A stretch of 64,000 nt of DNA from an uncultured Clostridia bacterium (GCA_947303185.1 CAMYXF010000001.1:186001-250000), one strand, 5' to 3'; positions 46,017-55,091 are shown, counted from the first letter of the stretch. The notes: a model not told the origin generated them from the letters alone. Program-made: numbers and translations.

Positions 46017-46043
46017 ATATCAATTTGATATATCGTTTTGATA
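46017..46043. promoter_or_regulatory. Candidate PadR operator
   Basis: ATATCAATTTGATAT (46017-46031) is a perfect palindrome around one base, followed by a related half, TATCGTTTTGATA (46031-46043). They lie 20-50 bases before the PadR ATG, where autoregulatory operators are usual. Confidence 0.5.
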
Positions 46044-46090
46044 CATTATGAAATCATGCGGCTCAAAAGTCAAGCCATATTGAAATCTAC

Positions 46091-46159
46091 TGAAATAAAA
46101 ATTCACTGCAGTCGTTAGTGTAAAACAGTTTCGGATTACACTATCTCCTACAGTGAATT
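46091..46159 (-). terminator. Long two-tier hairpin terminator after the NAD salvage operon
   Basis: An outer stem (AATTCACTG with CAGTGAATT, extended by AG/CT with a bulge) encloses an inner stem TAGTGTAA/TTACACTA (46116-46143). On the minus strand TTTTTATTTC follows. It lies 30 bases after the SseB-like gene. The size is unusual for a simple terminator and another RNA role is possible. Confidence 0.55.
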
Positions 46160-46188
46160 CAATTATTAGGTGCAGATTTCTGTGAAGA

Positions 46189-46602
46189 TCAGGTCATAGG
46201 TAAGACAATCTCAAGAAACTTCTCATCAATTGTCATATTGAAGTATCCCGGATCAACGATGATACCCATCTTTACCGGTGCACCGTCATTATTTACCTTC
46301 AGCGTAGTCTTGATAACATCTCTGAATTCAGATTCCATTACGAGATAACCTACACGGCCTACATAATCATAGAATTCCTTAAGTCTTTCCATTGATGAAA
46401 ACGCAGGGAAATATCCTGTGCCATCCGGACCGGGAAGAAGGAACAGCCTCGGCTTTCCGTCCTTGTGGTCACCATAAGGCGTTGAGTAAAACACTTTTTC
46501 TTTACCGAACTGACCTAGAAAATCCTTATTGCTTATGAGTTTTTTATCCTGCATCTCAAGCAGTTCAACGACACGGGTTTTTGTTTTCAAATTATTATCC
46601 AT
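46189..46602 (-). CDS. SseB-like N-terminal domain protein
   Basis: The 137-residue protein resembles the SseB N-terminal domain (VFYSTPYGDHKDGKPRLFLLPGPDGTGYFPAFSS), often found as small single-domain proteins in Firmicutes with unknown function. GAGG precedes the ATG. It follows pnuC by eight bases in the NAD salvage operon, though any link to NAD is only by position. Confidence 0.6.
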   Translation of the reverse strand: MDNNLKTKTRVVELLEMQDKKLISNKDFLGQFGKEKVFYSTPYGDHKDGKPRLFLLPGPDGTGYFPAFSSMERLKEFYDYVGRVGYLVMESEFRDVIKTTLKVNNDGAPVKMGIIVDPGYFNMTIDEKFLEIVLPMT

Positions 46603-46610
46603 GGCTCACC

Positions 46611-47363
46611 TCACTCATTAGTCTTGTTTTTCTTTGCAAGCTTATTCCAATTCCAGTATCCGATGAAAGCTTCCACAAGATATATTGCCTTCTTTGTCGT
46701 ATATACCGGATCCTTCTTAATCGCGTACTGTGCCACTGCGATAATGTCTGTAATGATCCACCAGGAATACTGTTCCTTGAATCTGAAAAGTTCCAGTGTG
46801 GAAGCAACGATTCCTATGGAGAAGATGAAAGAATCAAGCCATTGCATGATGGTCACATTCCAACCATAGTTCACTGCGAATTTCATCCAGGAATCTCCTG
46901 CCAGTTCAGACAACGCAAAGTGTACGAGAACAGCAATTCCGATTATTGTTACCAGTACGAAGATCCTTTGAAGGATGCTCATCTTTTTCGCTTTGGCCAG
47001 GAGTTCATCATCCTCATCCTTGTGTTTATACCATCTCCACCAGGATATGATGTTAAGCGGCATATATACGACAAGTTCAAGCCAGAATGTAGCCCATATT
47101 CCAAAGTAGAAAAGATAGATAATAAACACTACTGTGTTGACCATCGCAAACGGGAAGTTCATTCTGTTTACTTTGGCTGTCAGGAACACGCACATGATTC
47201 CGCAAAGACCGGATATCAGGTTAATTACTGCAAGCCATTGCGGGCAGCCCTCTTCCGGCTTTATCGCGTAGTATACGGATATGCCGAGCATTATCACGCA
47301 CATGATGGCTTCATACCATTTAAGGCTTCGTATCGCCCTTATTATTTTCTTTATACCATCCAT
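46611..47363 (-). CDS. pnuC: Nicotinamide mononucleotide/riboside transporter PnuC
   Basis: The 250-residue protein has seven or eight hydrophobic segments and the PnuC motifs ISWWRWYKHK and FPFAMVNTVVFI. PnuC imports nicotinamide riboside or NMN by facilitated diffusion, drawn by phosphorylation in the cell. Its start lies 13 bases inside the preceding gene with GAGGAG upstream, so they are coupled. The neighbours (NrtR, nucleotidyltransferase) support NAD salvage. Confidence 0.92.
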   Translation of the reverse strand: MDGIKKIIRAIRSLKWYEAIMCVIMLGISVYYAIKPEEGCPQWLAVINLISGLCGIMCVFLTAKVNRMNFPFAMVNTVVFIIYLFYFGIWATFWLELVVYMPLNIISWWRWYKHKDEDDELLAKAKKMSILQRIFVLVTIIGIAVLVHFALSELAGDSWMKFAVNYGWNVTIMQWLDSFIFSIGIVASTLELFRFKEQYSWWIITDIIAVAQYAIKKDPVYTTKKAIYLVEAFIGYWNWNKLAKKNKTNE

Positions 47364-47839
47364 TTTTGTTTCTCCTCTAATGTCTTCATGGCTCTTATCA
47401 GCGTTGAACTGATCGGGTAAGTAATTCTTTTCTCATCAACGATGATATGAGTTGCTTCGGGATATGCTCTTTTGAAATATGCACCGTAGGAAGGCTCACT
47501 CGAATATACATAATCCATATGAGGTACATAGGCCCTTACCAGCGGTGTCTCCATATCCCAGTTATTTGTTCCGTCAGGATCACGGCAGTAATCGTCATCT
47601 ATGATATGAAAGGAAACGTTATCATAAAGCGAACAGACCTTCTCGAGTTGCTTTATACGGCTTTCAACTGACAGCTCATATTCTGAATGAGTCTTCATGA
47701 TCTCAAGCTCGTCGTCACCGTTGATAAACATGATCACGACTACATCATCACATTGTCTTGCGGCTGTATCGATGCAATACAGATGACCTTTATGAAGCGG
47801 CATGAATTTTCCGCCGAAGAATCCGTGTATTGCTGCCAT
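47351..47839 (-). CDS. NMN adenylyltransferase-like protein (NadR N-terminal type)
   Basis: The 162-residue protein has the nucleotidyltransferase motifs GKFMPLHKGHLYCID (the HxGH site) and YPISSTLIR (the ISSTxxR site). This matches the NMN adenylyltransferase domain of NadR, which with PnuC turns NMN into NAD. No ribosylnicotinamide kinase domain is present, so if riboside enters, the kinase must be elsewhere. It starts four bases after the NrtR stop. Confidence 0.85.
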   Translation of the reverse strand: MAAIHGFFGGKFMPLHKGHLYCIDTAARQCDDVVVIMFINGDDELEIMKTHSEYELSVESRIKQLEKVCSLYDNVSFHIIDDDYCRDPDGTNNWDMETPLVRAYVPHMDYVYSSEPSYGAYFKRAYPEATHIIVDEKRITYPISSTLIRAMKTLEEKQKWMV

Positions 47840-47843
47840 GTTA

Positions 47844-48605
47844 TTACCTCTCGATATACTTATATAGCCTTGCCGGTTTTCCTTTTGACACTTCAGTTTT
47901 GTTTAAGTCAATGACCCTACCGGTTGAGACATAATCTCTTAGGAATGTTTTTCTGAAATTCGGAAGATCAAGTGACCTGTTCTTGATAGTCTCATATATT
48001 CTCTTAAGCTCTGATATCGTAAATTCATTCTTGTCTCTCAAAAGATTGAATGCATCGTCTTCGTAATCTATGCGGTTCCTTAATCTGGTGATCGCCATCT
48101 TGATTATCTCAGCATGGTCGAAGGCCAGGTCCTTCTCGGTTATTACGGTATTCTCATTCGTAAAGATTATTCCGTCCACGTCGTACTTGATAGTAAAGAG
48201 CTTTGCATCTTCCGCATCGTCTCCTGCTTTGATATCGAGCATATGCTTGGGTACCAATGCCATGTATGCAACTGAGATTACCGTCGTACGTGGATCTCTT
48301 CCCAGATTACCAAACGTATAGAGCTGCTTGAGATATACATCATCAATATTCGTCTCTGACTTCAGTTCGCGTGCAGCGGCTTCGTCAATCGACTCTTTCC
48401 CTGCAGCGAGAAAACCTCCCGGGATTGCCCATCTGTCTTTATACGGATACTCACCTCTTTTGATCAGAAGGATATTCAGTTCATCTGATGCATCCAATGT
48501 GAGGATCACGATGTCTGTTGTTACTGAAGGGCGTTCAAATTTTGAAACATCATAATTCTCAAGAAACGCTTTTTCTTCCTTTGATGTGCATTTATAACTT
48601 TTCAT
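47844..48605 (-). CDS. nrtR: NrtR, Nudix-related regulator of NAD metabolism
   Basis: The 253-residue protein joins an N-terminal Nudix domain (about 30-160) with a C-terminal winged helix (about 170-250; EFTISELKRIYETI and LPNFRKTFLRDY). The Nudix box reads G...ESIDEAAARELKSET, with Ser at one Glu of the REUxEE core, so hydrolysis is probably lost, as in many NrtR regulators that bind ADP-ribose. It represses NAD genes and is the first gene of the pnuC operon. GGAGG precedes the ATG. Confidence 0.9.
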   Translation of the reverse strand: MKSYKCTSKEEKAFLENYDVSKFERPSVTTDIVILTLDASDELNILLIKRGEYPYKDRWAIPGGFLAAGKESIDEAAARELKSETNIDDVYLKQLYTFGNLGRDPRTTVISVAYMALVPKHMLDIKAGDDAEDAKLFTIKYDVDGIIFTNENTVITEKDLAFDHAEIIKMAITRLRNRIDYEDDAFNLLRDKNEFTISELKRIYETIKNRSLDLPNFRKTFLRDYVSTGRVIDLNKTEVSKGKPARLYKYIER

Positions 48606-48619
48606 ATCCGCCCTCCTTA

Positions 48620-48660
48620 ATGGTTTTCTATACCACTTGCATTATGGTACTTTTTACCAT
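48620..48660. promoter_or_regulatory. Tandem NrtR operator
   Basis: Two copies of ATGGT-N7-ACCA(T) lie at 48620-48636 and 48644-48660, 24 bases apart. The distal one, ATGGTA-CTTTT-TACCAT, is a perfect palindrome. They are 15-55 bases before the nrtR ATG, where they would block transcription. Confidence 0.65.
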
Positions 48661-48690
48661 TATTGTCAAGGGCACATTTTCGCAGCAAAT

Positions 48691-48718
48691 AAAAACAGGT
48701 CCCGCAAAAAGGGCCTGT
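48691..48718 (-). terminator. Intrinsic terminator after the LacI-GGDEF gene
   Basis: On the minus strand ACAGGCCC and GGGACCTGT pair with one bulge and are followed by TTTTATTT. It lies 26 bases after the gene's stop. Confidence 0.75.
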
Positions 48719-48743
48719 CTTCTTATTAATTTAATAATGAATA

Positions 48744-50657
48744 TCAATCTTTCTTCTGATTGAGAGAATCAATATAGTGGTGGTACTTCTCTTTCTCGTT
48801 ATACATGTACTTGTCAGCACGGTCGATGTAATCGTCGATCGTGGCATCGTCACCCGGTTCGATAAACGCATAACCGATACTTGCGTGGAGCACGAAAGAA
48901 AGATTAAGAGCCTTAAAGTCCTTGCTCATTGATTCAGAAATATTACGGATGAGTTCTTCGACAGATCCGTCTTCGGGACACGGGCCTACCGCGATAAACT
49001 CATCGCCGCCGTATCTTCCGAACAGCCACTCCTTTGGTGAGTGAATCTTAAAAGCTTCTGCCGTAGCCCTGATCGCGAAGTCGCCGTTAAGGTGACCGTA
49101 AACATCGTTGATCGTCTTCATTCTGTCGATGTCAGCGAAAACAAGGATCGACTTCTCGTTATTCTCTTTTCGGGATGTGATGTAATCGTAAAGAACCTGC
49201 TGGCATCCGGTACGGTTATACATACCTGTAAGGGCATCAGTCATGTAGACCTTCTTGAGTTCTCTGTTGGCACGGTCAGAAAAGATATGACGTCGCATAC
49301 TGAACAGCTGCGCATTCAAGTTCTTAATAAATCTGCTTAAGCCAAGATTGTAAAGCAGCATCGGCGTATTCTTAATTGCAATATAACCGATGATGAAATT
49401 CAGATAATTAAGAGGCGCGAAAATATAAAGATTCGACTTGCCTTCTTCATGAGCATAACCCGGATAAAGTTCCTTGGAATCGAAATGTCTCAATGACAGT
49501 CTCTTGCCGTCACGGAGCTCATAAAGGATATCCATGTTGGAACCGTATCCTCTGATTCTCTCAGGATAATGGTCATCATTCATCTCAAAGAATTCAGGTT
49601 CTGTGCAAAGACAATAATCTTTTCCGAGAAGCGGAATATCGTTGGTACTGCATATTCCCTTTTCATAGAAATCTTCCTTCTTTACTGCAAAGGACAACGG
49701 AATCTGAAGTCCCATGAAGAACATGTCCATTATGTTCATCTGGAGATTATCAAAGAAGTTGTTTCTGATAGCGTTAAAACGGTTCTTAATAGCATCTTCT
49801 GACGCAGGGCAGCCGCAACTCTCGGAAGGGACAAAATACGAATGATATTCTTCAACAAAGCGTTCGTCAGGATGCGCCATCTGATACTTGAGTTTCTCGT
49901 AAGCTTTCTCGCCGAACGAATCCCAGCCTCTTGATACCGTCGAAAGGATCGGGAAAGTATGCTGTCCGTCTTTGGACATGTCAAAGCCGGTCAGAAGAAC
50001 ATCTTCAGGAACGCTGTAACCCTTCTCTGTTAACGCTGAATTAATACCAAGTGCCATGTTGTCATTAGCGCAGACGATGGCATCAGGAAGTTCTTTTCCT
50101 GCTTCGAGATATTGTTTCATCTGAACATAGGAAGTATAAAAACCAAAATCGCAATAGAATTCTGCTTCGAGCTCCAAACCGTGATCCTTAAGGACATCAA
50201 CAAGAGCCTGGCGTCTGGTCTTGTTCTCGACATTTCCTTCAACGCCGTTTACGAAAATAATCTTTTTCGCATTGTGATGCTCTACAAGGTGGAGTGCAAG
50301 ATCTCTTACGCCGTTATAATTCTCCGTCTTGATGCAGGACATGTTAGGAACTTCTACTTCAAGAGAGAGCATAGGAACACCTGCTCTCTGGAAGCGGGCA
50401 CAAACACGTTCCTGCTCATCAGGGAAATTGTAAGTATTGGTGAGCATGATCGCGCCGTCGAATGTAGCGGGATCAGGAAGATGGAAGATGTTCAGCTGGC
50501 ACTTGTTCTGAAGTGCATGATCGCCCGGGCTGCAATACGTGACGAACACAAAAAGATCCATACAATCTTCCTGTGCCTTTCTCTGTATGCCTGAAACTAT
50601 ACTTTCAACAAACTCGTTACTGAAACCATTTGTGAATATAGCTATGCGATTATTCAT
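48744..50657 (-). CDS. LacI-type ligand-binding domain fused to GGDEF
   Basis: The 637-residue protein opens with a periplasmic-binding fold of LacI/GalR regulators (about 1-280; NNRIAIFTNGFSNEFVESIVSGI, DAIVCANDNMALGINSAL, DVLLTGFDMS) but has no DNA-binding helix and no signal peptide. A middle region of unknown fold (about 285-455) follows, then GGDEF (about 470-630; RYGGDEF). It seems to be a cytosolic diguanylate cyclase that senses a sugar-like ligand. GGGAG precedes the ATG. Confidence 0.88.
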   Translation of the reverse strand: MNNRIAIFTNGFSNEFVESIVSGIQRKAQEDCMDLFVFVTYCSPGDHALQNKCQLNIFHLPDPATFDGAIMLTNTYNFPDEQERVCARFQRAGVPMLSLEVEVPNMSCIKTENYNGVRDLALHLVEHHNAKKIIFVNGVEGNVENKTRRQALVDVLKDHGLELEAEFYCDFGFYTSYVQMKQYLEAGKELPDAIVCANDNMALGINSALTEKGYSVPEDVLLTGFDMSKDGQHTFPILSTVSRGWDSFGEKAYEKLKYQMAHPDERFVEEYHSYFVPSESCGCPASEDAIKNRFNAIRNNFFDNLQMNIMDMFFMGLQIPLSFAVKKEDFYEKGICSTNDIPLLGKDYCLCTEPEFFEMNDDHYPERIRGYGSNMDILYELRDGKRLSLRHFDSKELYPGYAHEEGKSNLYIFAPLNYLNFIIGYIAIKNTPMLLYNLGLSRFIKNLNAQLFSMRRHIFSDRANRELKKVYMTDALTGMYNRTGCQQVLYDYITSRKENNEKSILVFADIDRMKTINDVYGHLNGDFAIRATAEAFKIHSPKEWLFGRYGGDEFIAVGPCPEDGSVEELIRNISESMSKDFKALNLSFVLHASIGYAFIEPGDDATIDDYIDRADKYMYNEKEKYHHYIDSLNQKKD

Positions 50658-51027
50658 CTAAGATTCTCCCAACCGGTTAAACGAAAAGAACGTTCTTATC
50701 ATGTCCCTTCGTTTATTAATCTAATTATATCAAAAAAGTCTTATCTGTTTATACACATAACTCCGCATAATTGCATTATACAAAACACATTTAATCAGTA
50801 TGTTTAATTCCTGTGAACTTCATTCAAACATTTAACGAAACCGTCTTGTGAACTAATACAAATGCAAGGTCGTTTTTTGTAGCAAAAAGCTCGGAAAATA
50901 GGCACTTTATCAAAACGCTTTAACCTTTAAACAAAGTGTTCACAGAGATTTAATAATGCGTTGATTATCCCTTCGCAATCTCATCCCTATAATAGACTTA
51001 GAAACTAACAGAAAGGGGGATCTTACT
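50658..51027. promoter_or_regulatory. 370-bp divergent promoter region
   Basis: On the minus strand TGATATAAT (50742-50734) is an extended -10 promoter for the LacI-GGDEF gene. On the plus strand TATAAT (50988-50993) with TTATCC 17 bases before serves the HEAT gene, and its ribosome site AGGGGG is strong. In between I see no further gene; several GTGAAC/TTAACG-like short repeats are too weak to call. Confidence 0.5.
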
Positions 51028-51369
51028 ATGGCACTTACTGACATTTTAAAAGAGAAGATTTTGAAGGCAGGTTCAAAGCAAAAACTTGATTCAATCACCA
51101 AGTATGCGAGCCATCAGAGTGAAGACATCAGAGTAACTGTAGCAATCGCGCTTGGCATGATCCCCAACTACGAATCGGGCATGGCTTTAATACCGCTTCT
51201 CAGAGATAAGTCCGCACTGGTAAGAGCAACAGCTTGTGAATCCGCAGCAGCCATCAGGGCAAAGCACTGCGAAGAGTACATCAAGAAGCTGGCATTTACC
51301 GAGACTGATCCGAACGTAAAGCAGGTAGCCATGAAGGCATTCGATTCATTAAGAGATAAAGTCGCATAA
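51028..51369 (+). CDS. Small HEAT-repeat protein
   Basis: The 113-residue protein consists of about three helical HEAT-like repeats (residues 20-110; DIRVTVAIALGMIP, SALVRATACESAAAI, PNVKQVAMKAFDSL). It has no other domain and no membrane segment, so a protein-binding role is likely. Its strong ribosome site, consensus -10 and good terminator suggest high expression. It stands alone. Confidence 0.78.
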   Translation: MALTDILKEKILKAGSKQKLDSITKYASHQSEDIRVTVAIALGMIPNYESGMALIPLLRDKSALVRATACESAAAIRAKHCEEYIKKLAFTETDPNVKQVAMKAFDSLRDKVA

Positions 51370-51394
51370 GACTACATAAACACCCCAAAATAGA

Positions 51395-51428
51395 GGGCCG
51401 GGAACTTAGTTCCCGGTCCTTTATTTTT
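51395..51428 (+). terminator. Intrinsic terminator after the HEAT gene
   Basis: GGGCCGGGAAC and GTTCCCGGTCC form an 11-bp stem with a G-U pair and a short loop, followed by TTTATTTTT. Confidence 0.88.
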
Positions 51429-51455
51429 GTGATATACACCTCCAAAAACTACCAA

Positions 51456-51485
51456 CCCGCCTTAACAAAAGCTGTTAAGACGGGC
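51456..51485 (-). terminator. Hairpin after the lipoprotein gene
   Basis: On the minus strand CCCGTCTTAACA and TGTTAAGGCGGG pair with one mismatch; TTGGTAGTTTTT follows, so the T run is a little displaced. Confidence 0.55.
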
Positions 51486-51522
51486 GGCAGATTTTTCACA
51501 GGAATTCCAATATGGAAATAGT

Positions 51523-52245
51523 TTACTTTTCGTTTGAATAATCCTTTGACAGGTCAAAGCATCTCACGCTCTCCGCTCCACAGAACTGGGAATCCTGAGC
51601 ATAATAGATGCATGCTGCAACTCCAGGATTTCCTTCAGGAGTAATGTAAGGAGTGATATTGTAGTAATCGATCTGCGCGATGCTCCTCTCGAGATCAATG
51701 TCGCGGACATCGCTATAGCGCGCAGTGAATATATCAGCCGTCTTGTTAAAGAACTCTTCATCGGTCATGCCGAGACGCTTTGCAACCTCAGTGTCTTCCA
51801 AAGGTTCAAGCGTATCTAAATCGTAATTGTAAACCTCAACGGTGTAATAATCTTCGCTGACATAGAGCGCATAAATAACAATGGATACAGTATTGCCATT
51901 GACGCCCCATTTGTACATCGTCTCATAGCCGTCAATATATTCACCGTCGAATTCAAGAGGATATGCCTCCTGGACATGTTCGCTGATGGCAGTATTTATC
52001 TCTGTTGCTTCCACACCGTCGACAATAAGTTTGGGACACGAACTAATATAATCAATCTCACCTCTTGAAATAACATTCCTGGTAAGATCTTCTACTGTTA
52101 CTTCGTGAGAAGGAGCAGCTGCCTCAGCCACAACGGCATCAGACGAATCCGGCGATTCCCCTGCCGGTGCTTTCTTATTGGTTGTACAGCCGGCCGCCAG
52201 AATCGTAAGGCAGAGTGCCGCTGATACTATCGCCAGTTTTTTCAT
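51523..52245 (-). CDS. DUF3298-like lipoprotein
   Basis: The 240-residue protein has a signal peptide with lipobox ILAAGC, a short linker and a domain (about 70-235) with SCPKLIVDGVEATEINTAISEHV and GMTDEEFF, as in the DUF3298/DUF4163 region of RsiV and PdaC. These domains can bind lysozyme or sit before deacetylases; here it stands alone. AGGAG precedes the ATG. Confidence 0.65.
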   Translation of the reverse strand: MKKLAIVSAALCLTILAAGCTTNKKAPAGESPDSSDAVVAEAAAPSHEVTVEDLTRNVISRGEIDYISSCPKLIVDGVEATEINTAISEHVQEAYPLEFDGEYIDGYETMYKWGVNGNTVSIVIYALYVSEDYYTVEVYNYDLDTLEPLEDTEVAKRLGMTDEEFFNKTADIFTARYSDVRDIDLERSIAQIDYYNITPYITPEGNPGVAACIYYAQDSQFCGAESVRCFDLSKDYSNEK

Positions 52246-52430
52246 TTAGTGCTTCTCCTGTTTTTCCCCATAATATCAATTGTCTAAATTGTATGAGTAT
52301 AAAACATCAAATCAGCATCAATTAAATGTCAGTTTTATAGAGATTGGGAAAAACCGTGCACCTTATGTATCCTCTTCATCGTCGATAAAGTCAGGATTAA
52401 GTTTTCTTAAGACCTCTTTTAACTCAGGTT

Positions 52431-53198
52431 TTATACTCCGGAGCGGTTCCACTGGCAATACTTGTCTTCCATACCGGCATTGTTTGAGATCAGATCCTCT
52501 AATTCAACACAGGTCTCACGGTCAAGACCCGTCTCCAGATCCTTAAGGGCTTCACCTCCGAAATAGGCATATACTCCCTTTTCTTTATGGAGGTCGAATA
52601 ATTCATCCGGAACTTTAAAGAAGAAAACATCAAAATACTCATCGCTGTCCTGCAGTCTGGCAATAGCTTCGTTAACATTATCCGAGTAATCAGACTCCCT
52701 GACATAGACCCTGACGCTGATCTTATACCAGTACTTGTGCTCCTGTGCTGTCTCCCATGCATTCTTGGTTACGGCAACATATTCTTCGTAAGAATTAATG
52801 GAACTCGTATTGTACTGGAATGAAGCAAGTTCGGAGAGACTTATTCCGTCATATACGATCACGCAGTCAGAAAAACAATCGCCGATCTTCTCATTTATTT
52901 GCGCTACGCATTCATCTGCATAGTAGTAATTTACGTAAGATTCCATCTGAACTTCGCCGAAATAGTCACAAATTCCCAAAACAGTAATTTTATCCGAAGT
53001 TACCAGACTGAACTCATCACCGTTAAATGTGACACCTTCATTTTCATCTACCGTTATTCCGTATTTGTAGTTCAGATACGCTTCGATCTCAGCTGCACGC
53101 TGCGCATCAGAATGCATGTAAAACATAATAAATACACCCAGCGCTGCGCAGAGTATAAATATAACGAATGATACTTCCGCAATTTTCTTGCCGCTCAT
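52431..53198 (-). CDS. Membrane-anchored protein, unknown, with possible frameshifted end
   Basis: The 255-residue protein has one N-terminal helix (about 8-28) and an outside part with no motif I know. GGGGGG lies seven bases before the ATG. Just past its stop, another frame stays open with an acidic, natural-looking tail (ELKEVLRKLNPDFIDDEEDT, stop near 52370). A one- or two-base slip near 52430-52490 may have cut the protein. Confidence 0.6.
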   Translation of the reverse strand: MSGKKIAEVSFVIFILCAALGVFIMFYMHSDAQRAAEIEAYLNYKYGITVDENEGVTFNGDEFSLVTSDKITVLGICDYFGEVQMESYVNYYYADECVAQINEKIGDCFSDCVIVYDGISLSELASFQYNTSSINSYEEYVAVTKNAWETAQEHKYWYKISVRVYVRESDYSDNVNEAIARLQDSDEYFDVFFFKVPDELFDLHKEKGVYAYFGGEALKDLETGLDRETCVELEDLISNNAGMEDKYCQWNRSGV

Positions 53199-53311
53199 GA
53201 AATTGCCCCCCTATGTTTAGACAGAATGCCCCTAATATAGCTTCTGTACTAAAGTCAGTTGAAATAGTATATTTGTTGCAATAACTTAAAGAGTATATCA
53301 AAAGGTCAATC

Positions 53312-54274
53312 GTGAAGGGAATCCAAAATCGAATGAAGATCTATTTCGCCCCGCTCGAAGGCATTACAAACTATATTTTCCGCAATGCTTACAACGGGCT
53401 CTACGGCAACATCGACAAGTATTTCGCGCCGTTTATCTCTCCATCCGAAAAGTGCCCCATCACTCCCCGTGAGCGAAAAGATTTAATACCTGAGCACAAT
53501 TCCGGCTTATATCTCGTTCCCCAACTCCTTACGTGCAGGTCAAATCACTTTATCGAAGGCGCCCAAGAGCTTAAGGCAATGGGTTACAACGAAATAAACC
53601 TCAATCTCGGCTGCCCTTCAGGAACCGTATGTGCAAAAGGCAAAGGTGCCGGCTTCCTGCCGAATACTCTTGAACTGGAAAGATTCTTAGATGACATCTA
53701 CTCCTATTCCGAATCTGACGGCATGAAGATATCTCTCAAGACAAGACTCGGCTACTTTAATCATGACGAATTCTATGACCTCGTGGATATCTTCAACAAA
53801 TACCCTGTTCACGAACTGATCGTGCACCCAAGAATAAGATCCGACTTTTATAAGGGCGAACCGCGAAAAGAATATTTCGCATATGCATTGGAACATTGCA
53901 AGTGTCCACTCGTCTATAACGGAAACATCTATAGCGTTAAAGACCATGAAGATATGAACGGCACATTCGGCACCGTGCTTGATCCCATTATGCTCGGAAG
54001 AGGTCTGATTGCTGATCCGTCTCTTGCGGGTAAATTAAAAGACGCTATGTCAGAAACCGACTTAGCAAAATTCAGGAAGTTCCACGACACTCTTTATCAC
54101 GAATATCAGAAGATCATGTCACCTGATATCAATGTCATCTATAAAATGAGAGAACTCTGGTCCTACTGGCAGCTGCAGTTTGAAGGTAATGAACGTGACA
54201 TCAAGAAACTTCTGAAAGCAAAGAAATATTCAGAATACGAGGAAGTCGTATACCGCATATTAAAATCAGCATAG
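53312..54274 (+). CDS. tRNA-dihydrouridine synthase family protein
   Basis: The 320-residue protein has the DUS motifs: FMN loop APLEGITNYIFRNAY, LNLGCPSGTVCAKGKGAGFL with the catalytic Cys, SLKTRLG, and YNGNIYSVKDHED with ...IMLGRGLIADP. It reduces uridine in tRNA D-loops with NADPH. The GTG at 53312 has AAGG seven bases upstream; an internal ATG at 53333 fits homologues better but lacks a ribosome site at good distance. Confidence 0.88.
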   Translation: MKGIQNRMKIYFAPLEGITNYIFRNAYNGLYGNIDKYFAPFISPSEKCPITPRERKDLIPEHNSGLYLVPQLLTCRSNHFIEGAQELKAMGYNEINLNLGCPSGTVCAKGKGAGFLPNTLELERFLDDIYSYSESDGMKISLKTRLGYFNHDEFYDLVDIFNKYPVHELIVHPRIRSDFYKGEPRKEYFAYALEHCKCPLVYNGNIYSVKDHEDMNGTFGTVLDPIMLGRGLIADPSLAGKLKDAMSETDLAKFRKFHDTLYHEYQKIMSPDINVIYKMRELWSYWQLQFEGNERDIKKLLKAKKYSEYEEVVYRILKSA

Positions 54275-54302
54275 TATCTCCCCTATCAGTTCATCTCACG
54301 AA

Positions 54303-55091
54303 TTAAATTTTTAATTCACCATAGTTTTTCGAGGGCAAAACCGTATACTGTCCGGGAAATAATTCTTCACAGATCTTAAGTTCAAGTTCCTGTCTGTGAG
54401 TCCAGTGTTTTACAAGACCGTCTTCACCTTTCATTCCGTTTCTGACTGCGTGCGGACAATTATCGAAATAATTACAGAGCATGGAAAACCAGACTTCATT
54501 TCCTTTGTCATCAACACGTTCTTTTCTCGCAGTCTCAAGATTCTTCCTAATGCCTTCTGGCTCAGTCCTGATGTATGCAATATGGATCTGCTTATCTCCA
54601 ATTACCTTCTTTATCTCACGGTAGAAATCCAGGATCGCTTCATCACTCATATCGCGGAAAAGAATGAGATCTTCAACAATGTTTTGGAACAATGAACATT
54701 CAGCGATAAGTGGTTCTCCATCCCACTTACCATAGCGTTTCAAAACGATCTCTTTAAACTGCTCGAAAGATACCCGGTTGTTATAGATCTCATAATTCTC
54801 CATCTCCTGATAAAACTCGTGTTTATCAGTCTGTACCTTTGTATAGCAGACGATCACATGATCATCTTCGTTATGAGCTTTCTCTTCTATCTTTTCGCGC
54901 ATGGAAGAATACTTAGTGAGTATGTTCTGATAATCTTCCGTTTTCATGTATGCGCACCATGCAAGCTCGACAGGAGAATAATCTCCCTCCTCGAAAACTT
55001 TATGGTCAGGATATTTCTCTGATAAGCGCCTTGTCAGCGTGCTCTTTCCGCCGCCCTGAATTCCTTCAACAAAATAACTTTTCTTATTCAT
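54303..55091 (-). CDS. P-loop nucleotide-binding protein, possible kinase
   Basis: The 262-residue protein starts with VEGIQGGGKSTLTRRL, a Walker A loop, and has a later DRxxEC-like region (LIAECSLFQNIVEDLI) and an arginine-rich lid (RKNLETARKERVDD), the layout of nucleoside-kinase-like proteins. The substrate is unknown. It is nine bases after the upstream unknown gene, in a three-gene cluster with a methyltransferase. Confidence 0.7.
   Translation of the reverse strand: MNKKSYFVEGIQGGGKSTLTRRLSEKYPDHKVFEEGDYSPVELAWCAYMKTEDYQNILTKYSSMREKIEEKAHNEDDHVIVCYTKVQTDKHEFYQEMENYEIYNNRVSFEQFKEIVLKRYGKWDGEPLIAECSLFQNIVEDLILFRDMSDEAILDFYREIKKVIGDKQIHIAYIRTEPEGIRKNLETARKERVDDKGNEVWFSMLCNYFDNCPHAVRNGMKGEDGLVKHWTHRQELELKICEELFPGQYTVLPSKNYGELKI

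Noticed and set aside
46581..47420. Plus-strand 279-codon frame opposite pnuC
   Set aside because: pnuC and the adenylyltransferase-like gene on the minus strand have clear motifs, ribosome sites and operon order; the plus frame is rich in Cys, His and Tyr and has no motif.
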